From: Allolobophora icterica
Taxonomy: Eukaryota > Annelida > Clitellata > Crassiclitellata > Lumbricidae
Length of the DNA: 64,000 nucleotides
NCBI GenBank assembly: GCA_963556255.1
Contig: OY744604.1
Span: forward strand, 21,256,566-21,320,565
Reading direction: 5' to 3'
The notes under the pieces were generated by a model, which was not told where the DNA came from, ran no database searches, and saw only the letters and a program-made list of their open reading frames with translations. Positions 1 through 13,598 of the stretch are shown piece by piece. Within the stretch, counting starts at the first letter, position 1. Each line of letters starts with the position of its first letter. The translations under genes and the position numbers were made by a program.

Positions 1-171
1 AGCGCTGTACATAGTATACCCCGTGATCGATCGAGTCAGTCGATCAAATCGATCGAAACTCGGCCAAGTCGAGTCGGTCGAAAAATCTTCGACTCGATCG
101 ACTTGCAAGTCGAGTCGATCATATGGTTTGACAAGTCGAGTCGATCGTTGTTTCCTCGACTCGACTCGACT

Positions 172-438
172 CAGGGGCGGATCTAGACTTTTACTTTACG
201 GGGGGCGATTTCGTGGACGTCCTAAAATTAGAATTACTTATCAAGTTTAAAGCATGTTTAAAGCAAGGGCGTGTAGAAGTAATATTCAAACTGCAGTCCG
301 GCGCTGTACATGCGTAATAATAATCACACGACATTTATCCTGTAGCACAGCATAGCATATGAATTTTTTTAATTTTAAATAATTTTGACTCTTAGGGGGG
401 GGCGATCGCCCCAATCGCCCCCTCTGGATCCGCCAATG
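172..438. mobile_element. hAT-type MITE
   Basis: The ends are CAGGGGCGGATCTAGA and, on the other strand, CATTGGCGGATCCAGA. The element is flanked by a perfect 8-bp duplication ACTCGACT (164-171 and 439-446), which is diagnostic of hAT transposition. It is 267 bp with no coding capacity and sits inside the left inverted repeat of the larger element. Confidence 0.85.
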
Positions 439-556
439 ACTCGACTATGAAATATTTTTATTACTATTTTTGCGGCTACTTCACAAAATGACCCACATGA
501 TGTGATGACGTAATGCTTTGTAAACGTACAACTACCGTATTAACCTGATTTGAAGT

Positions 557-1586
557 CAGTGGCGTGCAGAGGTTCTTTGATGCCCGGGGCCAACCCCTTC
601 ATTGGATGCCCCTAAATTGTTCTTTCCCTAATTCATTCCCCTCCCCTCCCACTGCACTGTGCTGCCCCCTCTCCCTTTCCCCCAGGAAATTTTTGAGAAT
701 TGCACATTGCCGTATGGTACTTTTAGCCTATTTTGACGATCGGAAACCGAATTGTAGACTTTGTATTTTATGCTTAGGAAGTTAGGCTACTATTACTAAT
801 CATAGTATAGCCTGTATGGAAAACATGACATAAAAACTTGCGCACTCATGTCTTACTTCGCGATGTATTGTAAACATAAATATTTGAATGGCGATTTATT
901 GGCGGCCGGTTATTAGTAACTTGCAACGAAATAGTTGCAAGAACACAAGATTTATCTAAAGTAAAGACGAATGCAGGGCCGTAGCCAGGATTTTGTTTCG
1001 GAGGGTGTTTTCTGTTTCGGGGGGTGTTTTCTCATCCTTAAGCAAGCCGACATGCAACCGAGTCAACCGACCAAGGGGTTTGTAGTTAGTAAATGCATTA
1101 TTTCATTTTTACATTATTTAATTTCGGGGGGTATTTAAACACCAAGAACACCCCTCTAGCTGCGGCCTTGGGTCACGAATGGTACGCGTATACCCGCCAA
1201 GCCAACGTCGGCTGATATTAATGGTTGTCTGCAAATGTTTGATTAAATCCTTACAAAATAGACAATAAAATTACTTACTGTTGCGTCTTGCCGAAAAAAT
1301 TCTAACAGACGACGCTAACCTAATTAAACCATCTGAACGATAATACAATCATAACACTGCCGTTGTCAACCGCTGATGATTTCATAACACGATAAAAGGG
1401 TTCGCAATGCATTAGATACTATTATTAGTACTCAAACTACGGCATACGATTCGTATGATACGAAATTAGTCCGTCAATACACAAGCGAAAGAGATGTGAC
1501 TGGGCCATCGCCAACCGTTGGATGCCCCCCCCCGGCTGGATGCCCGGGGCCGTCGCACCCTCGGCACCCCCCTCTGCACGCCACTG
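557..1586. mobile_element. Non-autonomous hAT element
   Basis: The inverted ends are CAGTGGCGTGCAGAGG, and the 8-bp duplication TTTGAAGT is perfect at 549-556 and 1587-1594. Both ends continue into matching G/C-rich sequence (GATGCCCGGGGCC). No transposase frame survives in its 1030 bp; a second small element is nested near its middle. Confidence 0.85.
974..1170. mobile_element. Nested MITE, hAT-like ends
   Basis: The left end CAGGGCCGTAGCCAG resembles the reverse complement of the right end, CAAGGCCGCAGCTAG. Both are followed by TTTCGGGGGGTGTT-like sequence. ACGAATG occurs just outside both ends but not at perfectly matching offsets, so the exact right end (1170 or 1174) is uncertain. Confidence 0.5.
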
Positions 1587-2189
1587 TTTGAAGTTCAGTG
1601 CAAATTATGAGCCTTTTGGTGATTTCGTATAGTGGAAGCTGCAGATACTTTTTCACAGTTTTACGGTGAAAATGGAAAGATTATGATTAGTTTAAAATGC
1701 GCTAGTTTCAGGAAATTTCAGCTCCGTAGTCAGTAACGACGATCTCAAAACGTTCGAATGTCTGTATGTTAGGACGGGACTGAATGCTTCGATTTTGGCC
1801 AAGAGCAGTGGCTCGGAAAGTGTTTAAAAGTTGCGTGAGCTAACCTCAGCCAAGTAGGCTACAGACCTAAGATGGATAGAATTATACATTTTAGGCCTAT
1901 CCGATATAACCAATAAGAATATTTTGTCATTTTTTACAATCGGTGGAAAAGTTTATTATACATGGCCTACATATTCATGAAATGAAACGCGTCTATAGCA
2001 CAATAAGTCAATAATAACTTTAGCAAGCATCAAATACAAAGCGCCAGCCAAAAGTTGTGTCAGCATGCTTCTTCCTCGGCGCTACAGAGCCAAAAACTTG
2101 TGTGAGCATTGGCACCTTTGGCGCCATGGCTCCCGGGCCCATGGCCAAGAGATATACATGGCCTACAGCTTCAAACGCTGTCAAATTTT

Positions 2190-2355
2190 TACAGTCCAAG
2201 TCGACAAAGTCGACCAAGTCGATCGTTTATTTGCCAAGTCGATCGAGTCGACGAGAGGTCGACTAGTCGACAAAGTCGATCGAGTCGATCGTCGGCCGAG
2301 CCAAGTCGATCGTAGCAGTTCGACTCGATCGATCACGGGGTATAGTACATAGTAA
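2190..2355. repeat. Third TCGAC-rich block ending TATACCCCGTGATC
   Basis: On the minus strand this block starts with the same TATACCCCGTGATCGATCGA terminus as the outer ends of the composite element and then runs through GTCGAC/TCGATC words. It may be the end of a second copy inserted in or deleted from the composite. The rest of 1600-2860 shows nothing recognisable. Confidence 0.6.
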
Positions 2356-2873
2356 ACATTATTGCAATCAAACATGGCAGACTTTTTATGGTCAAACAAT
2401 TAAACAATACGACCAATTATGTAAGAGAGAAGTTATTACCAATCAAGTGGAACGTAAGGGGTGTCGGAGAGGAGAGGAGTAAATTAGCCAGATCCAGGTA
2501 GAGCATAGGCCTAGTTACTTCTATAGCCTACTAGCGAGGAAGCATTTCTGATACAAGTTATCATATCTTGGAAGCTCACGGTTGTAGGACCGTGGGCGCA
2601 GAGGGTAGCAAGTGAACTTAATCGGCGGCATCATAGTATGTAGTACATGGCAAAGGATTGAGCAAAAATACTAGCAAAGGGTCTAGCCTCGGCATTATTA
2701 CGAAGTGCCTCAAATGAGGGGGATGATGAAGGTAAGTACCTCTGACGCACCAGCCTCCGGACTATATATTCCCTCTAGGGCCTCGCGCTCCTGTCCGCTC
2801 GCAAAATCCACCACACGGGCATGCAATAAAGCATCCTGCCAACTGCAGTAGCGCGCATCTCTCTGCTCTGCTC

Positions 2874-4258
2874 TCAGCCATCCTCGGTTCGAGGTTCGGC
2901 CGCATCATGCACAATGTTCCTCCAACGCCTCCTGTCCTCCGTCAGTCTTAACAATTCTCCCATTGCCAATCCCGTCCATTCCTTTATGTTGTCCAGCCAA
3001 TTTATTCTCGGTCTTCCTCTTTTCCGGGCTCCCGGCAGTGTACCCTGTATGATGTCTTTCTCCATGCATGCTCCTTCTCTTCTCATGACGTGTCCAAAAT
3101 ATATCATTTTTCTTTCCAAAATATATCATTTTTCTTTCCTTCACCGTCCTCAGTAGATTCCTCTCTACTCCTGCTGCTTCCAATACCCATTCATTTGACC
3201 GCATTTCCGTCCAAGATATATTCATAATCAATCTCAGACACTTCATCTCGAATGCCTCTATTCTTCTTGCCTCCTCCTTCCTCAATGTCCAGCTCTCGCA
3301 TCCATATATGGCCACAGGCCAAACCAGTGTATTCCACAGCTTTAGCTTCGTTTTATTTGTTACATCATGACTCCTCCATATCCTTTTGAGGTCCGTAGCT
3401 ACTGCATAACCCTTTGCTAAACGTCTTCTGATCTCTGTACCGCAACCGCTGTTTTCATCAATCGTTGACTGTTCTGCATAGATATCTACTGTTACCCTTC
3501 TTGTTCTCTGCTTCAGCCTTTTCACAAATATCCTCTATTTGTTTTTGTTTGTCCCTCCTGAGAAGTCTCTGTACCTCCGCTTTCCGTTCCTTATATTCCA
3601 CTCTATCTCTCTGCTTAGCTTCCCGTTTCTTGATAATGAGGCTGTGTGCTTCTTCAGAAATCCAAGGCTTCCCCTTGTCTCTCTTCTTGTATCCCACTAT
3701 TTCCTCTGCAGCCGTGATTAAAATCTCCTTTGTTTCCTTCCATAATTCGTTCGGTAATCTTTCCTCTGATACAGCGTTCAGAGCTTCAAATCTGTTTGTT
3801 ACTTCTATTTCATAAGCGATTCTTTTGAAACCTTGAAGATCTTCTACATTCAGCCTTTTTAGTACCTCTACCTTCTTTTGCTTTCCCAGTCTTATCTTTA
3901 ACGTTGCCACCAGCAAATTGTGGTCCGTGTCACAATCTGTCCCCGGATAGGTCCTACAGTTACTAATACATGTCCTCCACTTCCGCTGTATGCTGATGTA
4001 ATCAATCTGATTTTTTGTTCTCCCATCTGGTGATGTCCATGTATATAATCTCCTCGGGTGATGTTTAAACCATGTGTTGGCCAATATCATCTCTTGCTCC
4101 ATACAGAAGTCAATCAACCTCTCCCCGCTGCTGTTTATCTGACCCAGTCTTTCTCCTCCAGTCACTGGCGATGTGTTCGTATCTCCTACTTTAGCGTTGA
4201 AGTCCCCCATTAGTAATGTAATGTCTTTTTTCGGTATGCTTCTTAATGTGCCTGTCAA
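2874..4258 (-). pseudogene. LINE (RTE-like) remnant: endonuclease end fused to ORF2 tail
   Basis: Read on the minus strand, 4258-3458 encodes the C-terminal half of an APE-type endonuclease (GDFNAKVG, then TWTSPDGRTKNQIDYI, then DCDTDHNLLVATLKIRL). From 3525 to 2874 another frame encodes the end of a non-LTR ORF2 (KTKLKLWNTLVWPVAIYGCE and a KRGRPRINWLDNI tail). The whole reverse transcriptase palm between them is missing, so the copy is internally deleted as well as 5' truncated. A 22-bp tandem duplication at about 3094-3138 (AAAATATATCATTTTTCTTT twice) adds a frameshift. The endonuclease wording fits the RTE clade, but the clade call is by eye. Confidence 0.75.
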
Positions 4259-4794
4259 CTTCTGGTAAACCGCGCATCACATCAAATAAACAGTTCCCCG
4301 AAAGCCCATGCGACCTCAAAACCCGAAGAGCGTAGAAGGACTGCCTTGCCTTACCTTAATGATAAGGTGTTTAGTGTGACTAGAGAACCCACATTTCTGA
4401 TTAAGCTCGACATCCAGAATATTAAGAGTTTGCACCCTAGCGAACCATCTAGAATGGAGTATGGGGGGGGGAGGGAGGGTACCAAAGGATCCCGAGGGCG
4501 CGTGAATTTTAGGCCTATTTCACTGGACTTAATGCATAGGTTACAGCTGTGTGCCAATGCAGTAATGTGCTCTAATTCCATCTCAGTGGTATTGATGCTT
4601 TATGCGGGGACTACAACGTAACAATCATCGGCATGTTTAAATGCTTTTGTTGATTGTTTTTAAACCTCAGTTTAGTCTCCAGCTAATCTACGCCTATTTT
4701 AAAATCTGTCAACTGTTGGAAGTTCTGCAGTTATGTTCAATCGTTCACAATGTGCACAGTTAGTTGTTGAGCAAAAGAAACTTATCGTGATGAG
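4259..4794. other. No gene recognised
   Basis: Interior of the composite element between the LINE remnant and the right inverted repeat. Only short uninformative frames are present. Confidence 0.5.
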
Positions 4795-5606
4795 TTTGGA
4801 CATTGGGTGACGTAGCCGCCAAAAATAGTAAGTAAAATATTTCAGAGTCGAGTCAAGTCGAGGAAACAACGATCAACTCGACTTGTCAAAGCATTTGATC
4901 GACTCAACTTGCAAGTCGATCGAGTCGAAGATTTTTCGAACGACTCGACTTGGCCGAGTTTCGACTAACTTGATCGACTGACGCGATGGATCACGGGGGT
5001 ATACTCAGCGCCATCGATATTCTGTTGTATGTCTTGTGTGAAGTTCTAATCTTTGAAAGAAGGGCAATATCGAATGTCTTTGCGTTGTTTTCGTAATCGT
5101 AATCTCTAAATCTCTAAAAGCGCTAGCTTAGTAGAAAGCTAAGCACATGACACCAACTAATTATAGTATAACACCAACTATAATGTAGAATAGCCTACTG
5201 TAGAATTCAACACGGCTTACAATGAAATTAGGGTTAGACAAATTTATCTATCGGGAACCGACGCTGTGACAAAATAAGTAATTGTTGTGTCTTGTAGCAT
5301 ACTACCTGTTCTCTCTGCGGTGGATAGACGCTAAGCCGTAAAAATCAATATGGTGTACAGCTTTACTAGGCAACTAGAGAAGTCTATTCTGACGTTTAAA
5401 GTTCAATGCCGAAGAGGTTTTTCGTGAGATATGACTTTACAACTAGCTGCATAACATACTTATACGGCACATCTAGTTGCTGCGATTTATATGGCCCACC
5501 TGACTTTCACTTATTCAATATAAAAGCTCTCAGCTTATAATTATAGGCCTCTTCATACACAGCACATTCTAAGATAGATTCCAGTCGTGGCCGGCGTGGC
5601 CTAGCG

Positions 5607-6813
5607 CAGGGCATATTTTAACTGTATAAACAGTGGGACAAATGTCCCAGTAGTTTTAGGATTTGTCCCAGTAGTTTGGGTGATTTGTCCCAGGTAATGC
5701 TCTAATTTTAATGTTATATTACAATATTAAATTATTAACCTTCTAATTCGAAATATTGAACAAATTAAAAATTATCTGAAAATGGAATCGATGCACGCCA
5801 TAAATACATAAATAGTTAACACGTGATACACAAGTCTACCAATATCTATGGGACCGATGCACAATCTAGGTTCTTCCATCAACCAGTGGCTGCCATCAAA
5901 TCAGTGGCTCCACATTCTATGCAAGTAGAACGAATGATCTCTCACTACAACAATCTGAGAATGAGCCATCGACTGTCTTTGGATACCATTACTGATATTA
6001 CCCAATGGAGTGAACACTGAATATTTTGACACGAGGCCATGCGTAGCCAAATTCCTTACTGGCACAGACAGACGGGAAGGACATTCGGATGATCGGATCC
6101 GGACTTTACGTACGCAGTTATACGCACACAAGTTTTTCCACAGTATACCCTGATCTTGCGATCTGGGATATTGTTGTGACCGAACCCTTTCTTGACTTAA
6201 ACAGTAACATATTAGCTGACTAATACTAATAGTTACATTCTATAAGGGTCCACCCATTAAACAAACATTTATAGAATGTTAGTTGTTTTCTTTGCGAATC
6301 TAATTGTCAGAGTCACTCAACCTGTCCAGGGACGGTGATCCCGGGGGTCGAGGGGACAAGACCACCACCTTTAACAGTGAGGGGAAGAGTTGTCCTCCCA
6401 AATTTTGAAGAAACACCAATAAAAGGTCCAAAAAATTTCTCACGCGCGAACAAATTTTTAACCTCTTTTTTGGACCAGATCAGTACAAAAGCCTCCATGA
6501 CCCCCACCTGTCAGACAAGATCGCCGCCTCTGAGCCTGTCACTTACTTAGTTATATTAATTATTTGGGTGGTACGTTTTAACTAATTATGTCATATTTTC
6601 AAACTTCTACGCATGACTTAAATAGGGATATGTATAATGATAGAAAGCAAATTTGGTCAAATAAAGTGGCTAAAACTGGCTCCTTTTGGCAGCAAATGCC
6701 TTAAATGCGTTGTCGTCTGGGGCTTCTCCAGATCCCGCTAGGGGAGCTTACGACGATTACCCAGACCCATGGTCGTGGCCGACTTTGTCCCAGTAGTCTT
6801 AAAATATGCACTG
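5607..6813. mobile_element. Non-autonomous hAT-like element
   Basis: The ends are CAGGGCATATTTTAA and, inverted, CAGTGCATATTTTAAGAC. The flanks are GCCTAGCG on the left and GCCTAGCT on the right, an 8-bp duplication with one mismatch. The left end also carries three tandem copies of the phrase TTTGTCCCAGTAGT, also seen once inverted near the right end. No transposase frame survives. Confidence 0.7.
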
Positions 6814-6819
6814 GCCTAG

Positions 6820-8495
6820 CTGGTCCAAAAAAGTAAAATTTAGAAAATTAATTTGGGTCACATTTGTTCTTGTTCTATTCAGTTTAAGGAATATTTGGAC
6901 CAATTTTTGTGTCTCTAGAAGAATATTTAGGGGTGGCTCAATTTTTAACGATAAATGTTGTTACTAAGAAATGTCCTCAGATTTTGTATATTCAATTTTT
7001 GAACAAAAAACGTTTCAAAATAAAATAAAAACAAAAATAAAGTCACTGTTTAGTGTTTACTGTTTTGTAAGTTTATAGTTAAATAGTAGTAAGTTCATAG
7101 TTAATAAGAACAACATTAAAAATAAGTCTATTTGAGATATTCTTCAAGAGAGACTCTGATGGCTCTGGAATGGCCTTCCGATGAGCGCTGACAACTTGAA
7201 GAAGGTATTGTTTTTTATTCTCGTCTTTTGTTATAGAAAAGTTGAACATCTAGATCAAAGAAATACCTCTCTCTGCACAGTCATTTACTGCTTTCATCTG
7301 CCTGGATTTTCTGTCAATTGGAGATAAATTGAACCCAACTGTCAAAAGTCTGGTGTGTCGAGAGGAAAGTCTGGGCCTTTTCTGCCCATCTGTCAATGAG
7401 TAGGTCGAAGAACCAAGATGTTCGGCTTGTTATATAATGATTCTAGTGGATTTCCTAAGTTGAATGCTTCACTGTCAATCCTCTTTGATGGTATCTACTT
7501 TTCAGCACGTTTGAGATTCTTGACCATGGTGGCCCTTGTATTAACATTAACGCGGTGGTGAAAAAAGGCCAGGCCAATTAAATGCTTGGAAAAAACCAGA
7601 GGTGTCTCCTGAAAGCTGTTATGGCTGCATTTTTCGCAATATTGTTGCGGGTAAAGACGTCCAACAACTTCAACAGTTTCAAGTCATTGTATGGAAAACT
7701 GCCATGCCAAAATCTTCCATAGACAAGGGAGACAAAAAAGCTGACATCTGCTAAAGCTTCTCTCCCCCTTGTGTCGAGAGTCATTTGATTCTTGAAAACA
7801 AGGATTTTGAGAGAATAGATGCCCTTGGCCATCCACCTTACATGGTGCATTGCCCCCAGGAGCTTGAAATCACACTTCTTCTCTCGAACACCCACCAAGG
7901 AAGATGATACACAATTGCAGAAGCTCGCCATAATCTTCACGTTGTTGCTGGTTTTTCACAGCAGCTTGGTACCTTGTAACCACCTCATTATGGAGACGCA
8001 TCATGGACCAACTGAAGAGTGTTTCGTCAGCAGTGTAATAATTGTTTTTGTTAAACTTTGGTCATTCTTTTTCAAATCGTTTGAATAAACCTACATCTGG
8101 TCCACTGGTAGTTCCGAAGGCTGTGGAAGCAAAAACGCTGGATAGCATAACTAATTAATATTATTAAAATTTTCAATTTATAAAATTGAATTGTAATTTT
8201 TCAAATATCAAACACATAAAAGGAAGTGAAAACATAACAGAAGTGAAAACAACTAAAAACCAACCTAAATGAAATGTTAAAATTAAAAAAGTATGCAAAT
8301 AATAAATTTTTTCGAAACTTTAGTTATTTTCATAATGTCAGTAAAAATTTTCAGTTTTGAGCCACCTCTAAATATTATTGAATCCGTTTAATTTTTGGCC
8401 TGTAAGCTCCTCTGGTATATAGAAACAAGGGGAACTATGACCCAAGTTGATATTTGAAATTTATTTTTTACATGGTAGGCTGTTGGACCAGCCTA
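6820..8495. mobile_element. Decayed DNA transposon with GCTGGTCC ends
   Basis: GCTGGTCCAA at the left is matched by an inverted TTGGACCAGC at the right. Further in, both ends share inverted TTGGGTCA and GAGCCACC(T/C)CTAAATATT stretches. A transposase-like fragment lies on the minus strand inside it. It abuts the hAT-like element directly on the left. Confidence 0.55.
7578..7940 (-). pseudogene. Transposase-like fragment
   Basis: This 120-residue frame contains GAMHHVRWMAKGIYSLKI followed by a KNQ..LDTRGREAL..VSFFVSLVYGRFW block and an NDLKLLKLL stretch. I recall similar wording from a multi-copy transposon-encoded family in marine invertebrates, but cannot assign a superfamily. It is far shorter than any full transposase and has no intact catalytic triad visible. 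It lies inside the GCTGGTCC-ended element, which supports a transposon origin. Confidence 0.45.
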
Positions 8496-8499
8496 ATAC

Positions 8500-8504
<5 letters not shown>

Positions 8505-8547
<43 letters not shown>
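8505..8547. repeat. (TA)n microsatellite
   Basis: About 21 TA units immediately right of the GCTGGTCC-ended element. Confidence 0.95.
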
Positions 8548-8550
<3 letters not shown>

Positions 8551-10224
8551 TATCAAGAATCGTCATTCCACGAATCAACTTGCCATTAGTTCTGGCCATG
8601 ATTCTGAAAATTGCAATCAGTGGAGAATTTCAAAAATATTGGCAGGTTTGTGTAACTGAAAATCAGCAGGCACATGTTAATTTAGAATGCACAAAGGCGT
8701 GAAATTGTCTGTAAAATGATCGCAAATGATGTTGCGTCAGGCCATTTGGTGTAGGACTGTTTGATGCTTACTCTGTCCTCACAAGAAAGAACGACGTAAC
8801 TGAAAATTTGGCCGTTTTGAGTCAGATGCAGTTTCTGCATGTATTAGTGGTCTTACACTTTGGTAGGAAGTAAGAACCTCCTATCTTGATGCGATCATAG
8901 GGAACCAGCGTTTGTTAATCCCACGTATCTGCACACTTAGTATCAAATACTAAGTAAGAACTACGCATCTCACATGCGTTGTTTATTGCTAGTAACGCAG
9001 AGCGTTTTTTGCAGATCCGTGTCCACGCACATGCGCAGTTACTACTTCCCGACAATGTTTACGTTTAATTTTACGAATCTGAGCGATAATTAATTATTTT
9101 TAAGACCATAGGCCTAATTTTACTCCGTCTTGATGGTTTTCATCATTCATCACGCCGTGAGATTGAGTGAAAATTGAGCAACAATAAATATAGTAATTTC
9201 TAAGGTTTAAACGTGTTTGAATGATTTATCATGGTGTTGTTTGTGATTACGGATGATTGTGTTGGTTGCATAGCGAATTCCGACACTCTAATTTTCGAAA
9301 CAGAATTTCGTCGGATCTCCGAAATCTATTTTCCAAGTAACAACAAAGTTATTTGGGTAAATCTAACTTTAAGAGACGTTTTTGAATATACTAAATTCAG
9401 GATATTGGCCGGCTAATTCATACTAGTTTTAAAAATTTGAGCGCTTGCAGAATATTGTTTTTGGGAATTCGATCAATTTTGCATATCAACATTTTATCTG
9501 GTTTCGGGGATTCGGGTAGACCCAGTTTGTTTTGTAGGTTTACACGGTTGAGGTTTTTCGATTTAACTTGAAAGAGTCAGAAAGACGATATGATAAAATG
9601 TGTGGAGAGGATAGGCCTAAATAGGCCTACAGAAGGTGTGGGCTGTTTTTATTCGAATGCACATTGATTCATTTCATCCAACCATATCACACTATCGTCG
9701 GGAGCATGCCCAAACAGGCGTAATTCCCATCAGGCATTTCTATTACAGAAATGTATAATGACTTTACAGCGAAACATTAAGTTGTAGTTTGCTGTTATGA
9801 TCTCTATCATAATGTGATAAAGCAGATGAGCATTTCATTTACAAACTGGGTAACGAGAAGTGTGAGCGGTGTGAAGAATTTTCTTTACATAATTGTTCAT
9901 GCAGCAAAGATAATCTTAATTGCACGTATATGCAAATTAGGCGTCCAAAACCCAAATGCAAGAACTGAGGCGAGAGGGATTCCCCGAGAGAAAAAGGTGA
10001 CATTATTTCTAAACTGAGCGTTCTGATGCCAGAAAAAAAAGAAAATTCTGGCAAGATATTAAGACATGAGATGTTGTGGACCTAATAGATGCAGATTAGT
10101 AAGTGTGGTTCTTCTTCATCTGTCCTGTGACATGTTCTTAGTCGGATATGATCAAATATAAGCGAAATCAATATTTTTAAAGCTGTATGTAACTGGTTTC
10201 ATATCTTTATATTTGTGGTTGACA
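8548..10224. other. No gene recognised
   Basis: AT-rich single-copy-looking DNA. A 61-residue frame (9231-9416) and a 67-residue frame (9814-10017) have no recognisable motif and no neighbouring exon signals, so I do not call them. Confidence 0.4.
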
Positions 10225-10735
10225 GAGGCATAACTTTGGTCTGAAATTTGGAAGTACCAATTTCTTACATGTATACACGAAGCAGGGCAGAGACTGCGAT
10301 ATGTGGGAAGGCTCAATAATAAAATATTGATTGGCATGATTTAAAAAGTGGAGGGTACGGTACCCCCAGTAAAAAAAAGTAGGGGTACGCGTACCCCTCG
10401 TTCCCCAAGGGGCGTAACTTTGGTCTAAAAAGTCGGGTACCAATTAGTTGCATACACGAAGCAAGGCAGTGACTGCGATTTCTGGGAAGGCTCAATAATA
10501 AAACATTGATTGGCATTGTTTAAAAAAATTGGGGGTACGGATACCCCTAGTACCCCCAGAGTCGTAACTTTGGTCTAAAAAGTGGGAATACCAATTTCTT
10601 ACATACACGAAGCAGGGCGGAGACTGCGATCTCTTGGACGGCTCTATAATAAAATATTGATTTGCAATGTTTAAAAGTGGGGTACGTTTAAAAAATAGTG
10701 GGGGTGCGCGTATCCCTCGTAACCCCAGAAGATAC
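10225..10735. repeat. Three-copy tandem repeat of 150-185 bp
   Basis: Units begin near 10229, 10414 and 10563 with (C/G)(A/G)TAACTTTGGTCT and share ATACACGAAGCA(G/A)GGC, GACTGCGAT and CTCAATAATAAAA. Copies 2 and 3 are joined by palindromic GGGGTACGCGTACCCC-type junctions. Small frames on either strand are by-products of the repeat. Confidence 0.8.
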
Positions 10736-10850
10736 GCCTGTGTTGTCTGATATTATTGATCTGAAATATGAGTCAATGTTGTCAAATATGAGTCAATATG
10801 AGCCTGTGTTGTTTGATATAATTGATCTGAAATATGAGTCAATTGCTGAA
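10736..10850. repeat. Short direct duplication
   Basis: The phrase TTGATCTGAAATATGAGTCA occurs at about 10757 and 10823, with GTGTTGT(C/T)TGATAT before each copy. Confidence 0.8.
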
Positions 10851-12160
10851 TTGTTCCACTCTAAAACACGATTTTATGCAGATGGATTGTTCTTAACAAT
10901 TATTGGGTTATGTCGTCGGTCTTCAAAGCTAATTAAAACACATTTACTGACATTTACACTATTTATGAGAAAAAATATTTAAAATTCATTTCCCCTAAAA
11001 ATGGTAGCTCTTTGTTGCATATATTGGTCAAAAGCAAAAATGAATATGAATATAGGATCTACTTGGCAGCAAGCAATTTATGTTTTTTGATAATCTTGTC
11101 TGTGTGCCATGATACACTCAATCATTTAAACCAATATCTTGCTACAAGTAGCCAGTGTTTTGACAGCAAAAGCAACAGGAATGTCTTTGAATGTGTACTA
11201 CTGTACCCACATTCTTTAACTCCATGTTGAATAGCTTCTATAACTTGTTGATTGTAGTCTTTGATGTCTGTGATCTTATTACAATAGTGTAAATTTTTAG
11301 CTCAATTTTGTAAGGTTAGAGGAGTTCATAAGTGCTATTAGTATCAAGATATGCCGTTTAACTAATTCCTGCAGAATGGAAGGTATAATTGATTAATGCT
11401 TTTGGTTGGAATCTCTTCAGGTTAACAGTACCAGGGTGAGACAATTTTTTACTTAGTACATATAAGTATCACGAATGGTCAAGAATGGTCTCTTTCAGCT
11501 TAGTCTAATACAAACAAGGGTCTATATACAGAGACCTTTAATGACATGGGACTTGGTGTGTAGGCCTCTACTGTATTAGAGTATGTGCAAGTGTATTTAT
11601 GCAATATGCAAATGCATGTTGCTTCATCTGATTACAATTTTCAATACCTATACAGATGTGCAGTGTAATTAAGGATTTTCATATTTGTAAGGCAAATGTC
11701 TGTAGGTGCCTTCTCTCTCAGTCCCTTTGTGTGTAGTTTAGCTTCATTGTCATGGATGGGCTTTAGAGAAATTGGCCCTCTTGACTGGTCACAGGACAAA
11801 CGGTTGTTCATAGTGACTCATACTTATCAAGTATACTGACTAGACCACTCCGCACCGCCGCCGACCCAAAATAACCGGCGCGCCGCCGCCGACACTATCA
11901 AGTCGGCGCAGGGCTCTAGTCGGAAGGCAAACTGATTTTTTTGATCAGCAAAAGAAGGGAAATTTTGAGCTGGATAAAGGTAAGTTCGGATATAACTCGT
12001 TAAACTAGGAACAACAGATATCGGTCTATTATCAAATAAAACAGGCATTAGATGGTAAGCACTATAAGAATTATGGAAAATTTGAGATAAGCAGAAAAAC
12101 AAAGTTAAAAGAATAAATCAGCATATTTGATGCGTCCTTAGCTCATTATTATAGCAGACC
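10851..12160. other. No gene recognised
   Basis: AT-rich sequence with a short GC-rich patch at 11850-11910. No motif, terminal repeat or convincing frame was found. Confidence 0.4.
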
Positions 12161-12189
12161 TACGTGTCAATGCAAAGCTCTTCCAATAA

Positions 12190-13150
<961 letters not shown>

Positions 13151-13189
13151 TACTACTTTATTTATTTATTAATTAAATATTGTGGAGCA

Positions 13190-13370
13190 GAGTTGCCGAT
13201 TGGTTAGAGTGTTCGACTTTGTAACGCGTAGACTATGAATTCGAGCATCCACAAGGTTTTCACTGTGTCGGGACCTTGAGCAAGTCCTTCGTGCACAATT
13301 GCTCACCGCCATCGATGTTCTGCAATATGGTCGTGTGTTCGCTTCTGAACCCTGGAAGGAGGGCAATATC
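13190..13370 (+). mobile_element. tRNA-derived SINE fragment
   Basis: GTTGCCGATTGGTTAGAGTG resembles an RNA polymerase III A box, and GAATTCGAGCATCC a B box, spaced as in a tRNA. They are followed by a SINE-like core (CCTTGAGCAAGTCCTT, then CACAATTGCTC). The Polinton is inserted at its right edge. Confidence 0.5.
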
Positions 13371-13545
13371 AGTAGTTATATTAAGACTATACGGGAACAA
13401 CCACGCAATAACCACATGACGTCACGACCATCGTATGACGTCATCGAAACTATTGGAAATCCCCGCAGTATCGATCACGCGCCTATGAGTCATCATCGAT
13501 ACTATTGGAAATTCCCACGGTATCGATCACGCGCCTATGAGTCAT
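13371..13545 (+). repeat. Polinton left inverted terminal repeat
   Basis: 157 bp matches the right end inverted. A 52-bp period is visible inside: ACTATTGGAAAT...TATCGATCACGCGCCTATGA starts at 13449 and again at 13501, so the terminus contains a direct duplication. Beyond 13527 the arms differ by a short gap and then share GAGTCAT. Confidence 0.95.
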
Positions 13546-13598
13546 GAGGTGATTACGTTTGTTTTTATAACCGGTAGTTATAAAAGCTATGATTCATC

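Larger units (their letters stand above)
14..5005. mobile_element. Composite DNA transposon with TCGAC-rich terminal inverted repeats
   Basis: Positions 14-171 plus 439-495 are repeated in reverse complement at about 4795-5005. Both ends begin TATACCCC(C)GTGATC, run through many GTCGA/TCGAC words, and continue into the same non-repetitive stretch (TGAAATATTTT...CGGCTAC), so this is a true inverted repeat of about 220 bp and not just shared low complexity. The interior holds two hAT elements, a MITE and a LINE remnant, and no transposase of its own was recognised. The superfamily is unknown. A related sequence (AGCGCTG, GGCGCTG) lies just outside both ends, so the true left end could lie before the window. 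Confidence 0.6.
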
